From positions 205,981,644 to 206,045,643 of the forward strand of contig OY757011.1 in the NCBI GenBank assembly GCA_963580285.1: a DNA stretch of 64,000 nucleotides, read 5' to 3'. Made by a program: the position numbers and the translations under genes. The notes beneath the pieces are model-generated. The model saw only the letters and a program-made list of their open reading frames with translations. It did no database searches and was not told the origin of the DNA. Shown piece by piece: positions 1-10,120 of the stretch (within the stretch, counting starts at the first letter, position 1; each line of letters opens with the position of its first letter). This DNA is from Lucinisca nassula. Lineage: Eukaryota > Mollusca > Bivalvia > Lucinida > Lucinidae.

Positions 1-295
1 GAATCAGTTTTGGAGAAGTTCACATTTGAAGCAAATTAACGTTTTTTCTATTATTAGCTTTGGTGGCCATTTTGTTCATCAGAGCGGGATCGTTTTAGCT
101 ATTTTAGCATTTCAGTCATCTAAGCAACATTCCTATGAAGTTTGAATGAAACTGGCCCAAGGGTTCAAAAGGAATTGTCGTTTGAAGCAAATTTACAATG
201 TTTTTTTTTTTTTTTATTTTAGCTATGGCAGCCATTTTGCTCATTAGAGCTGAACCGTTTTAGCTATTTTGCTAGATCGTCACCTGGGCAACATT

Positions 296-298
<3 letters not shown>

Positions 299-375
<77 letters not shown>
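299..375. repeat. (GT)n microsatellite
   Basis: An uninterrupted run of about 38 GT dinucleotides, forming the simple-sequence tail of the minus-strand SINE described above. Confidence 0.97.
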
Positions 376-378
<3 letters not shown>

Positions 379-698
379 TCGGGTTTAACGTCGCTTTCAA
401 CAATTTTTCAGTCATATCACGACGGTGTCTGGTTGCGACAGGGAGCTCAATGCTCACTTTTATAGTGCTGCCTCACTGAAGTATCATGTCCCAGACACAT
501 TACATGATACCACATCCGATCACATTATCCTGACACTGGGTCGACCAGTCCTAGCTCTACCCCGTAAATCTGAATGCCAAGCGAGGAGCAGCTAGTACCA
601 TTTTTAACGACTTTGGTATGTCGCGGCCCGGGATCGAACCCGTGACCTTCCGTTCCCCGGAGCGGACACTCTACCAAGTGAGCTATCGGGGCCGGTCA
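299..698 (-). mobile_element. tRNA-derived SINE with a (CA)n tail and target duplication
   Basis: On the minus strand a tRNA-like head contains an A box (TAGCTCACTTGG, 673-684) and a B box (GGTTCGATCCC, 630-640), followed by an unrelated body and a (CA)n tail seen as (GT)n at 299-375. The target sequence caacattcctgtg is duplicated at 289-301 and 699-711, which marks both ends. The head lacks a convincing full cloverleaf, so this is a retroposon and not a tRNA gene. Confidence 0.8.
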
Positions 699-1000
699 CA
701 ACATTCCTGTGAAGTTTAAATTAAATTGGCCCAAGTGTTTAGGAGGAGTAGTCTTTTAAAGCAATTGTTGACGACAGACGACGCACGACGGACATTGACC
801 GATCACAATAGCTCACTATGAGCACTTTGTGCTCAGGTGAGCTAAAAAGTAGAAAAAGAAGAAGAGGAAGAAGAAAAATATTAAGAAGAAGAATGAGAAG
901 AAGAAGAAGAAGTAGAAGAAAAAAAAACTGTATTTGTCTAGGATATACGCAACACTATTTATTAGCTAGCATAGTTTCCTCCTCTGCCACGGGGACCGGA

Positions 1001-1045
1001 CTTACAGGAAAGAATTTGCTCCCGGAGCAAATTCTTTCCTGTAAG
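1001..1045. repeat. Perfect hairpin, 22-bp arms with a 1-nt spacer
   Basis: The arms (cttacaggaaagaatttgct plus cc, and their exact complement) are separated by one C. A weaker outer pairing (gggac / gtccc) extends it to about 990-1062. Related but broken wording (gttgctcc...ggagcaaattctttc) occurs near 50018-50045, so this is probably a foldback element and not chance. Confidence 0.9.
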
Positions 1046-1721
1046 AGTAGTCCCCATTTGGTAAACGGAGTTATTCTTTTTGGTAATTTTTTTTTCGTAC
1101 AAATGATTTTCTTCCAGCTACGCCCCTGGTACTGTTACGGCCCACAACTTCTAATCCTGAATTATCTTCCTTGGCCTACAGATTTATAACCAATGACAAC
1201 TGCGTCATGGGTACGACTCTTTGGCACAGAGTCGATTACTTTTTTTTTTCAGCTATGCTCCATTCCTTCATTATGGTCTAACCTACATTATGCCTGCCTT
1301 GGTTGATTATGCGGAAGACAACTGAGGAAGACAGTTGGCTTAGTGTTTTGAGCAGTTGATTTTACCCGATCGTCCCAGGTTCGAATCTCACCATAGGCGA
1401 TTTTTTCCCTTTTTTTACAACTATGCTTCTCTCCATTGTTACGACATTCATGTCGTAAGAATACCCAAGTAAGAGTCTTATAATCATTATTACAGAAAGA
1501 TACATTATGGCTGAGTTTCAGTTTAGCGATGCTGATCATCCAGATGACCCCAACACCATGTATACTATTGCCGAACCTAACAGTGAAACTTAGGATTGGG
1601 CTCAAGTTTTGTCTGGTGTCTCACAAGGTGCCGTTTTCGGTCCAGTTTTGTTCTTCATGGACTTTAATGGCATTTTTACTGACATTGTGTAACAGGTGAC
1701 AAAAATGCTACACAACTTTTG

Positions 1722-1793
1722 CCCGGCCGGGGTTCGAACCCGGGCCGCCGGATTGATAAGCAAATCTATCACGTTGCTATAAAAGCCGGCTTG
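1722..1793 (-). mobile_element. tRNA-derived SINE head, minus strand
   Basis: Read on the minus strand, a GC-rich tRNA-like unit carries a canonical B box (GGTTCGAACCC at about 1730-1741) and pairing ends (gccggc...gccgggc). The A box is poor. No target duplication was identified, so the boundaries are approximate. It sits in sequence without genes between 844 and 1995, which otherwise contains the hairpin at 1001 and another possible B-box sequence near 1372-1386. Confidence 0.45.
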
Positions 1794-1994
1794 TACCGAA
1801 AGGCAGTACAAGTGTGCTATATACCTATACCCTATGACATTCTCCCCCTTCACATTGAATTCGCCCTAAAATTTCTGGGAGTCCGAGAATAATGTGAAAT
1901 GATACTCAAGGAGTTCTAATGCACGAACCCTCAATTTTATTGGTTCTCTGCCTAGTTATCTGCTTAATGTATTGCACTAAACGGCCTGAAAACT

Positions 1995-2232
1995 CATTCC
2001 GGTAACACACCAGTGCGACATAGTGTATTTTTTCACATCGGTTGTGGTTGCTCGTTAGAACCGTATCAAAGAGGCCGTTCTAACGTGTACCCACAACCCA
2101 TGGCTTATAGCAGATATAATAAAAAGTATGTATATCCCCTTAAATCCCAGTTTTCTCTATATAAAGTAAGGGGTGTTCATTTCACAGACTTGTTCACATG
2201 GTGTCATGCCACATTTTCATGCCCAACATCCT
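1995..2232 (+). mobile_element. MITE with central GTTAGAAC...GTTCTAAC palindrome
   Basis: The copy shows the family order: taacacacca with gtgcgacatagtg, the central hairpin gctcgttagaacc...gttctaac at about 2048-2080, then the 'cccagttttctctatataaa' stretch and ttcacagacttgttcacatg. This copy's right arm has decayed slightly. The same order recurs at 50222-50512 and, inverted, at 8155-8452, 57330-57525 and 62555-62815. No coding potential. Confidence 0.7.
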
Positions 2233-2800
2233 AGTCTATCCATTTGGTTCCGAGGTGTATTTTAGTCCTCTGTAACTCTAATTTCCCGGCAGCACACTCA
2301 GTCGTCTGCGAACAGTCTTATTTCTGAGTCAGTGTCGGTGGAAATATGATTAATATACAGGGAGTATAACAGTGGAATAAGAACAGTCCCATTCGGGACA
2401 CAGACAAAACTGGAACACACTACATATACTCGCCATTAACTCATAGTGGGTCCATGCCATTTACAAAAACTTACTATTTTCAGTAGCAAAGAAAGGAATC
2501 TAAAAATTCAAGTGTCTCCCCTCCCAACCAATGCCGAAACTAATTAAGTTGGGTTTCAGTTGTTCAAAAGTTGGGAATGTGGTAAAAACGTTCTGGAAAG
2601 TCAGAATTTTGTTCACCCGTCCCTTTTGTCCAAGATTTTTAAACAACCCTTTAAATTCGTACGTGTATAAGTTCGGAGATCATAATGAGAATCAAAAAGG
2701 CATTAAAGAGTATGTAACAGCAAAATGGATCGTTTTAAATTAAAAACAGCATCATGTATCATGCCTTCGCTGGCAGATTAAAGAGTTTTATTTCAATTTA
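2233..2800. other. No gene seen
   Basis: AT-rich sequence with short chance open frames only. No splice-flanked conserved peptide, tRNA box or clear repeat was noticed. Confidence 0.5.
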
Positions 2801-2802
2801 CA

Positions 2803-3105
2803 TGTATTTCGTCCCAGCCCATCGGGGCTTGGGGAAATAAATTGGGCTGCATGGTGCTTCCACGTAGAGCTGAATCTGACCACAAACGAGTACTGGTAAA
2901 CCGCTTAGAAGGACTAAGGCAAAGCGGTGTGAGCCAGATCGTCCAATGCATATAAGCCTTCTGGTTTCATTGGGCGGCAGGGCTTGAGATGTCATTTCAT
3001 CTCAATGTCGGGTAAAAATCCCACAAAATTGGAAGCAACGTCTCCATATTGACCTAAATAGTGTTGACGGGGACGTTAGACCCCAATTCAAACAAATATT
3101 TCAAT
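2803..3105 (+). mobile_element. Interspersed SINE-like repeat with (AAAC)-rich tail
   Basis: A repeat of about 300 bp running from cccatcggggcttgg through ggtttcattgggcggcaggg, a short inverted pair (gagatgtcatttcatctc), gtcgggtaaaaatccc, and gttgacggggacgtt, ending in an AAAC-rich tail. Other copies: 20465-20795 (+), 7480-7705 (-), 46900-47165 (-), 49340-49590 (-), with partial copies at 33140-33205 and 36000-36480. No internal Pol III promoter was pinned down, so the class is uncertain. Confidence 0.7.
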
Positions 3106-3600
3106 TTATGAATATTATCATCCGTGTTTGTTGTACCCAAATTGTGCTGACTAACCGCGTTATGGTGTATCATAATCCGTGGTAAGGTGTACCCAAACAA
3201 AAAATCAACCATTGAACCATCCACGGATTCAGTGGGTATTGACATGAACTGGGGCTCAAGCTAATGCATCAATGGAAGCTCTGAAATCGCAATAACATAT
3301 AAATCACAAAATCATGTGCACAAAAGATGTGTTACTGTCAAAAAACATTGACAGAAGTATGCTGGGGTTGACGAAAACACACTAGACGAAAGAAAAATGT
3401 TTGCGGTTTCGTTTATAATAGATAGAATTCTCTGCAACTGTATCAGTAAATGGTAATACCATTATTCTGCAGCTATGCAAAATAACCACCCAAAAAGATT
3501 AGGATCTGGGCTAAAATAAACCTTTTTCTTAACGAAAATACTGCTGTGACGTCATGATTTCTGTAGCGTTCGTTGTACTCTGTCGCGTTCGTTGTACTGC
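3106..3600. other. No gene seen
   Basis: Unique-looking AT-rich sequence with no recognised coding or repeat content. Confidence 0.45.
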
Positions 3601-4255
3601 GGTAACCGGTGTGGATCAGGAATCAAGACATTTAACTCACAGCTCCCATCAGATAAACCAAAGGGAAAGAGTGAGTATTTGAGCTTTACGTCCCACCAAC
3701 AGCTAAGGTCATACGGAGACGGACCTTGGTTTAAAGACTTATCTGAAAGTCTGGAGAAGCCCGGGATGGATCCTGCGACCCCTGGTTTACAAGGGGAGTA
3801 GGGTAACCACTACACCATGGAGGCTTCTCCAAAGAGAAACACAAACAATAAATAACTAGACCCTAAAGGAAACATCAATACGAAAGCCAAAAGGACAGTA
3901 ACTTTCCCACAGAATGGTCAATTGGCTATCCAAAACAAAATAATATAAGCAATACAAACACTCAAAGACAAACCATAACAAAAATAAATCGCAACAGAAG
4001 AACCACCTTGGATCGGTCATTGAAACGAATTACAGTGGGGGTGGGGGGCTTAAATTGATTTTACGCGGCTGCAACCCTCACCTTCTCTTCCGTCCCGGTT
4101 GAGACAAATAATTTGTTCAGTCTGCATGAAGGCCTCCTAACTCATCAGTGCAACATTTCAGTGAACACAAAAATCAAACAACCACAGAGATGAAACAGCA
4201 GTGAGGACTCGACAGCAAGAAACCACTGAAATGCTGGAGCAAAAAAAAAAACAAT
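3601..4255 (+). repeat. Interspersed repeat R1, interrupted by a tRNA-Thr SINE
   Basis: This repeat (gatcaggaatcaa..., cagctcccatcag, ccaaagggaaag, then ggtcaattggctatcc, and a right half with gcctcctaactcatcagtgc) is shared with 20826-21103 plus 23083-23300, where a LINE interrupts it instead. Short 5' fragments lie at 13073-13155 and 15700-15752. The copy here shows the uninterrupted state at the LINE site (cagtgggggtgggg, near 4033). No coding potential was seen. Confidence 0.8.
3671..3828 (-). mobile_element. tRNA-Thr-derived SINE, minus strand
   Basis: Read on the minus strand, the head is gaagcctccatggtgtagtgg...gtttac-type sequence with a B box ending gggcttctcc, then a body with ttggtgggacgtaaag. 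Target copies ccaaagggaaaga (3658-3670) and ccaaagagaaaca (3829-3841) match at 11 of 13 positions. It is inserted into repeat R1. Confidence 0.85.
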
Positions 4256-4575
4256 AGTTAGACTCTGATGGGCCTGACCAGAGACAGAGCACCAACAAAC
4301 ATTAGCCCCCGCCCATTGGGCATAAATGGATGGGCTAATAGCCAGTAACTTTTGTTTGGAATAAAATCATATAATATACTGTAAGGGCTGTGTTAATAAC
4401 TTTCCCTATGTTAATTGGAAAACAGGTAGACAAAACACAAAACAGGCGGGTTATGATGTCCTGCAACAGCTCTTGTTCCAAATCGTATATGACAAATTTG
4501 GTTAATATAGTTTGGTATTGAATGAGTGACAGTCCAAGACATTGTCTAATTCTGCTTTGTATAAATTTCTGCCAG
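4256..4575. other. Intron sequence upstream of the first visible cdk1 exon
   Basis: AT-rich, with no exon-like sequence for the missing Cdk1 N-terminus. It ends in the acceptor used at 4576. Confidence 0.6.
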
Positions 4576-4732
4576 GGACATACGGTGTGGTATACAAGGG
4601 TAAGAATAAGAAGACTGGACGACTGGTGGCCCTCAAAAAGATCCGGCTAGAAAGTGAGGATGAGGGTGTTCCATCTACAGCTATCAGGGAAATATCTCTG
4701 CTTAAGGAACTCCAACATGCTAATATTGTAGG
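4576..4732 (+). CDS. cdk1: Cdk1 exon: glycine-rich loop, ATP lysine and PSTAIRE helix
   Basis: The acceptor is gccag before 4576. The exon supplies the last two bases of a Gly codon, then [20 protein letters not shown] and on through [16 protein letters not shown] to QHANIV, ending GG before gtgagt at 4733. Visible sites: Thr and Tyr of the glycine loop at 4578-4583 (the Wee1/Myt1-type inhibitory pair, T14/Y15 in human Cdk1), the ATP-binding Lys in VALKK, and the cyclin-binding PSTAIRE helix. It ends in phase 2, and the next exon's single G completes a Gly codon. The upstream ATG in the same open frame (4542) lies in intron sequence and is not the start. The 3' edge of this exon is repeated through 5526. 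Confidence 0.95.
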
Positions 4733-5526
4733 GTGAGTATTCTTCCTGTAGTAGTCTACTGACAGCTATCAGAGAAATCTCACTGCTTAAGTAACTCGTA
4801 CATGCCAATATTGTGGGGTGAGTATTCTTCCTGTAGTAGTCTACTGGCAGCTATCAGAGAAATCTCTGCTTAAGGAACTCCAACATGCTAATATTGTGGG
4901 GTGAGTATTCTTCCTGTAGTAGTCTACTGACACTGTATCAGAGAAATCTCTCTACTTAAGGAACTCAAACATGCCAATATTTGGGTTGTGAGTATTCTTC
5001 CTGTAGAAGTCTATGGGGGTTCCGTCTACAGCTATCAGTGAAATTTCTCTGCTTAAGGAACTCCGACATGCTAATATTGTGGGGTGAGTATTCTTCCTGA
5101 AGTAGTCTACTGACAGCTTTTAGAGAAATCTCTCTGCTTACCGAACTCCAACATGCTAATATTGTGGGGTGAGTATTCTTCCTGTAGTAGTCTACTGACA
5201 CTTTCTCAGAAATTTCTCTGCTTAAGGATCCAACATGCTAATATTGTGGGGTGAGTATTCTTCCTGTAGTAGTCTACTGACACTGTATCAGAGAAATCTC
5301 TCTACTTAAGGAACTCAAACATGCCAATATTTGGGTTGTGAGTATTCTTCCTGTAGAAGTCTATGGGGGTTCCGTCTACAGCTATCAGTGAAATTTCTCT
5401 GCTTAAGGAACTCCGACATGCTAATATTGTGGGCTGAGTATTCTTCCTGTAGTAGTCTACTGACAACTTTTAGACAAATCTCTCTGCTTACGGAACTCCA
5501 ATATGCTTATATTGTGGGGTGAGTAT
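4680..5526 (+). repeat. Tandem array of the exon 3' edge and its splice donor (10 donors)
   Basis: The last roughly 55 bases of the PSTAIRE exon plus about 30 bases of intron are repeated in tandem. Donor-like gtgagtattc motifs lie at 4733 (true exon), 4818, 4901, 4988, 5084, 5169, 5251, 5338, 5433 (decayed to gctgag) and 5519, so the spacing is 82-96 bp. Copies keep recognisable REISLLKEL coding sequence, and two (about 5005-5085 and 5355-5437) include the PSTAI codons. A segment near 4925-5085 recurs almost unchanged near 5276-5437, giving a higher-order period of about 351 bp. Reading through the first donor meets a stop soon after, so downstream donors should not give a functional kinase. 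Confidence 0.92.
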
Positions 5527-5613
5527 TCCTCCTGTAGTAGTCTATTTGCAGAACCACACTGACACTAAAAATTGCAAGTTCACCGAGTGATTCTGGCTTT
5601 TTGGGAGACTGAT

Positions 5614-5976
5614 GTGAGTGAGTGTTTGAGTTTTACGTCCCACCAACAGCTAAGGTCATACAGAGACAGGACCTCGCTTTAAAGACTCATCTGAAAGTCT
5701 GGAGAAGCCCAGGATCAATCCTGCGACCCCTGGTTTACATGGCCAGTAGCGTAACCACTACCCCACTGGAGAAGCCCAGGATCGATCCTGGGACCCCTGG
5801 TTTAGACGGCGAGTAGCGTAACCACTACACCACTGGAGAAGCCTGGGATCGATTCTGGGACCCCTGGTTTACATGGCGAGTAGCGTAACCCCTACCCCAC
5901 TGGAGAAGCCTGGGATCGATCCTGGGACCCCTGGTTTACACGGCTAGTAGCGTAACCACTACACCACAGAGGCTTC
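5614..5976 (-). mobile_element. tRNA-Thr SINE with four tandem tRNA heads, minus strand
   Basis: Read on the minus strand, a standard body (5614-5700) is preceded by four consecutive copies of the roughly 68-bp tRNA-like head, each with a 'gatcgatcc(t)ggg' B-box region and a 'gtggt(t)acgctac' A-box side. The repeats start near 5700, 5768, 5832 and 5902. Single-headed copies occur elsewhere, so this copy expanded after, or at, insertion. Confidence 0.85.
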
Positions 5977-7479
5977 TGATAGATCAATGTCCATCATCAT
6001 GCTTCATCTGTTGTGCTTTAAATGCCAGCTCATAATGAACCCTTGGGCCAATTTGGTTCAAAATTCACAGGAATGTTGCCTTTGTGGCTCCCCATCAAAA
6101 TAGCTAAAATTGTATAACTCTGATGAACAGGATGGCCACCAGAGCTAATCAAAGGCTTGAGAAGCCTCAAAGTCGGTGAATTACAAAAGCTGCATTTGAA
6201 ACACTTTACATGTTTGATCCGGATCTACACTGTTTACCAGTACCCTACAGGCATAAATTAACATGCTTTTTTTTTACTAAATGGCAAAACGGAATTCATG
6301 CAGTTGTGCACGTGACCATCACTGATTTGGGAAAACCAGTATTAACAGAACTTGAAACGTTGCGCTATTTTTATCGATGCAACATATGGGTCAGAGCTAT
6401 CTATAGAGTCTTGACAGGAATCGTGTGAACACCGAATACCCAGAGCAGACGCGGCGGAATGTGGCGTCTGCTCAGTAGGTTACACAGGGACTGCACTTTG
6501 GCATTTGAGGATTAAACAAAATAGTATAAGAATGCCAGGTTGCTCAGGTAACACACTGTCACGTGACGTCTTACTGAACATTCCATTCATAAAGTATGCC
6601 AAGTCGAGTAAACATAGACTTTTTGCACTTCTGTTGAGAACTCTGAAATGTTTAAGAGCAAAAATGAGTAGCTCAGACTTTATATGTGGTACCGTTGTTA
6701 GACATACAGCGATGACCCAGATCGTATAGACAGTAGATTGCTTCTTATCAGGGTGGGCACTGTTCGCCATATGTAAGTAGCAAAAGTTTTGAACATGATT
6801 CCGGCCTGTACGCAGACTCTGAAAAGGGGCGGGTTTACCGTGCGAATTTCAGGTATTTTGCAGAGGATAAAAAACTGCATGAATCTGAGATAATTTCCAA
6901 AAGCGGGGAGTGGCTGCGTTTACACCCTCCCAACTGTGTGCGGACCTGCATTAACCGGTAAAATGAATATTTGTTGTTGTTGAAACATATCGCTGAGGGG
7001 GCTCTATTACAGATCACTGTTATTCAGGAGCTGGGATGCAGTGGTGGGACTGAGCGAGGAGAAAAGAGAGAGGAGAAACTATGACAAACATTGTAGATGC
7101 TGATCAGAAGCCATCGATGGATCTACACTGTTTGCAGCTGCGATATGAAATATTCAGCACAGATTGTGTTGCATATGAGGTTAAGCATTACCAGTGAAAT
7201 ACTCAAAATTCAGAAAGATGAATCGATATACAGAAGGGAAATAATTAAGCACATTAACAAATGACAAGTACATGTAAATAATTTGACGGAAAATGCTACC
7301 ATATTTTTTTCAGACAAAAAATTGACTAAACACTTTTCTTATAATGAAGCGATTTAACGGGTGCCTACAGTCTATGTTATAAAGCAGATAATCTGTTGCT
7401 TGCTATTGTCCACATGTCTATCATTGACCATCTGATTGCCGTTGACCCTAAACTGGCATTCCTAAGACGTCAGAGTGCA
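5977..7479. other. Intron sequence with repeat fragments, no gene
   Basis: It contains a fragment of the 'gggccaatttg...gatggccaccagagct' array family (about 6040-6150), a 10-bp-arm hairpin gagcagacgc...gcgtctgctc (6453-6482), and a broken half of the cagtgtagatcc hairpin module (about 7097-7131: gatcagaagccatc, ggatctacactgtttgc). No exon or RNA gene was recognised. Confidence 0.55.
6453..6482. repeat. 10-bp-arm hairpin
   Basis: gagcagacgc pairs with gcgtctgctc across a short loop; the following gggactgcactttggca resembles the outer arm of the cagatcaga module (gggtctgcactgtttgcca). Confidence 0.6.
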
Positions 7480-7705
7480 GCGAAAGAACTTTTACCCGAT
7501 ACTGAGATGAAATGACATCTCAAGCCCTGTCGCAAATTGAAACCAATAGGGTTTATGAGCATGGATGGTCCGACTCCCACCGCTTTGTCTGGGCAGGGTT
7601 AGATGCTCTAAGCGGTTTACCAGTACTCGTGTGTGGTCGATTTCAGCTCTACGTGGAAGCATCATGCAGCCTATCTATTTATCCAAGCCCCGTTTGGTGG
7701 GGGCG
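7480..7705 (-). mobile_element. SINE-like (AAAC-tail family) copy, minus strand
   Basis: Minus-strand copy of the family described at 2803-3105: tttacccgatactgagatg, tgacatctcaagccctgtcgc, then gtttaccagtactcgtg. The tail side is truncated. Confidence 0.7.
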
Positions 7706-8024
7706 GGTTGACTGTGCTTATGCACTTGAACATTGGCAAACAGAATCTACATAATCAGACGCCACATAACGCGATGTCTGATCAGATCTACTGTGCTTGC
7801 TTAAAAGTAAACGAACATTTCGATTCTCAGTTCAGGACTATTTTCCCAACCTACACTCAGAGACGATCAACCCACCAGTACTCTCAGTGCTTTGATTTTG
7901 TAAGGAAACGTTCTATTATAGCGCTTACACATAACATACATAGCATGCAGGCGCATTCTTTTCACAGCTCTTAACCCGAGGGTTTTTTTTGTTAATATTG
8001 TTTTTCTCTCTTCATACATCGTTT

Positions 8025-8165
8025 TGAAGGTGCTCGTTAGAACTGTCTCAATAAAAATGTTCTAACGAGTACCCACAATCTTTGTAATAATAATGTATAC
8101 CCTGTAGACCCTTTTTTCTCTGTAGTAAGCGGGGTGACAGGGGTGCTCTTTACATTCATCATGTG
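8025..8165 (+). mobile_element. Partial palindrome MITE, plus orientation
   Basis: The central hairpin gtgctcgttagaac...gttctaacgagtaccc lies at about 8031-8078 and is followed by the 'cccttttttctctgtagtaa' stretch. It abuts an inverted copy (8155-8452) and shares the catgtgaacaagtc end with it. Confidence 0.7.
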
Positions 8166-8452
8166 AACAAGTCCGTGAAAGGAAAAACCCCTAAACCATA
8201 CTTTATATAGGGAAAACTGGGGTTTACTGGGGTATACATTATTTGTTTTTATTTCTGCTCCAAGACAAAGGTTGTGGGTACTCGTTAGAACAGCCTCTAT
8301 GGGTGGGGGGGGGGGGGTCTAACAAGCACCCACAACCTATGTTTGCAGTATAAATAAGAAAAGTCATCACAGATGTTCATCTGAAAGGCAGCCATGTTGG
8401 AGATGTGAAAAATGAACTATTATATGTCGCAGGGGTGTGTTATTTTAATGGA
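8155..8452 (-). mobile_element. Palindrome MITE, minus orientation, near full length
   Basis: It has the reverse order of the copy at 50222-50512, ending in ggggtgtgttatt. The central hairpin (gttgtgggtactcgttagaac ... gtctaacaagcacccacaac) has its loop replaced by a poly-G run (8303-8318). Confidence 0.75.
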
Positions 8453-10120
8453 CTTGTTGACCTTCTGCTTATAAATTGGGGTCATATGCTGGATAAACCT
8501 ACAGCAGTTATGAGCTACCAGATTTAGTCAGACTATTGAGTCATACATCAGCGAATGCAGAGAATTATTTAATATGCCTCTAGTTTAAAGGACAGGGGCA
8601 TTAAAAAAAACTATCTATCTTCTTACACGAACTGGGGATAATGAGAGCAGCCATCACTTCGTTTACCTATTACTTGATCTTCAATTATCGCCTATTATTG
8701 TTATCAGCAGACAAAACAAGAGGCCGGTGTAGCTGTAACAGAATATAAAGCTCCAGATAATAAGGATATTTAATGCATATATATCCGTAACATTTGACCA
8801 TTACTTGCAGGTGCATACACAGTAATCCTGTACTCATATAGCTAATTAGGGTATGGGTCGTTAACCTGGGTGGTTCTCCTGCACAGGGGGGCTGCAGTTA
8901 ATGGTGCACTTAGTGGCGACCATCCCTGTGGCGTATGTTCGGACGCCATAATTTTATTTGCCGGGAATCGAAACAGAAATGTTACAATGGCATTCATACA
9001 CCAGGAATGTCATTTGATGTATCACCCGACAGGGGTCCGCTTGCATCAAAGACAAAATGCAGTATCTACCACGAACACAAACGGACTGATGCAGTCTATT
9101 TATATGATAATCGTTAGAACTGTCCCCCCCCCACACCCCACATCGATTCTAACCAATACCCACAACAAATATGTTTTTGGAAAATAAGATCTATATATAG
9201 TATAGAAAACTGACAAATGATCAACTTCACGTAATCTTCGTTCTTGGTAAGAGGGTGTGGCAGTATAATATATTATAAATAAAGAAAGATCAGATGCGAA
9301 ATTATTTCTACTCATTGTCCTATTATCTGGAGCTTTGATTTGTTTGACTTCTGCAGTCATTGACTCATTTTATAGATATGCCTACTGCAATCATACAACT
9401 TGGACTCGACTAATTTTACATACATTATCCAGTATAAAAAGCATGTACGAATATCAAACCCCCAAAAACTATTCGAAATAGAAAAGAATGTTACTGTATA
9501 TTTTTTTCTTACTTTTCCGTACCGAAACATAATAATCTTGACCTCCGACCGATTGTATTCATCCGCCAGAAAATTTTAATATCGTAAATATATCAAACTG
9601 TTTGTGTTAATGTATTGTTAATACATAAAATCATGGGTCTATCCCAAATCAAACAATTCTGCGCCAAGGCTTTCAGATCTCAGATAAAACTGCAAAGACT
9701 ACACAGTGGGCCGAGGGATATAAGTAGTAATAAGTCGTAGATAACCGCCAACCACTATAACTTCAAAAGCATTTGAATAGAAGGAAGCTGAAAAGTGTCA
9801 TCGGACGATGACTTAAGTCTTGTGAATAAATTCACCAACTGAAAATAGAAAAAAAAAAAACGTCCGGAGACCTATGGGCCAATTTCATTCAAATTTAGTA
9901 AGAATGTTGCTCAGATGGCCCTCTGCCAAAAAAGCCAAAAATGTTCGGCACAAATAAGTCAAATGGCTGCCAGAACTAAAAAATACAATTCATCCTTAGG
10001 ACCTAGGCCCCGGGGTGACTACTGAGGCCAAAAAATGTATCGCGATAGTATTTTGATATCTATTGCGGTAGTATAACAATAGTCCAGTAAATATTACGAT
10101 AATATCACAATGGTTTTTTT
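8453..10120. other. Intron sequence, no gene
   Basis: It holds a partial palindrome-MITE hairpin (about 9105-9166, with atcgttagaact and gattctaaccaatacccac) and a fragment of the gatggccaccagagct array family (about 9870-9990). The rest is AT-rich with no recognised feature. Confidence 0.5.

Larger units (their letters stand above)
1..844 (-). mobile_element. Satellite-bearing element, AGCTCACC type, minus strand, left-truncated by window
   Basis: Read on the minus strand, the element begins at 843 with AGCTCACCTGAGC and an internal GCTCA...TGAGC inverted repeat, then diverged units carrying 'gggccaa...cacaggaatgttgc...gatgagcaaaatggccgcc' wording. The same units make up the array at 25875-28030. 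It is interrupted by a SINE at 299-698. Confidence 0.6.

Noticed and set aside
818..1189. Arg/Lys-rich 123-codon open frame
   Set aside because: The basic N-terminus comes from an AAG/AGA-rich simple stretch after a repeat boundary; the rest spans a perfect hairpin. No homology or splice context.
4542..4575. ATG upstream of the first visible cdk1 exon as a translation start
   Set aside because: The residues before the glycine loop do not match a Cdk1 N-terminus, and a cag acceptor lies exactly at the conserved boundary.
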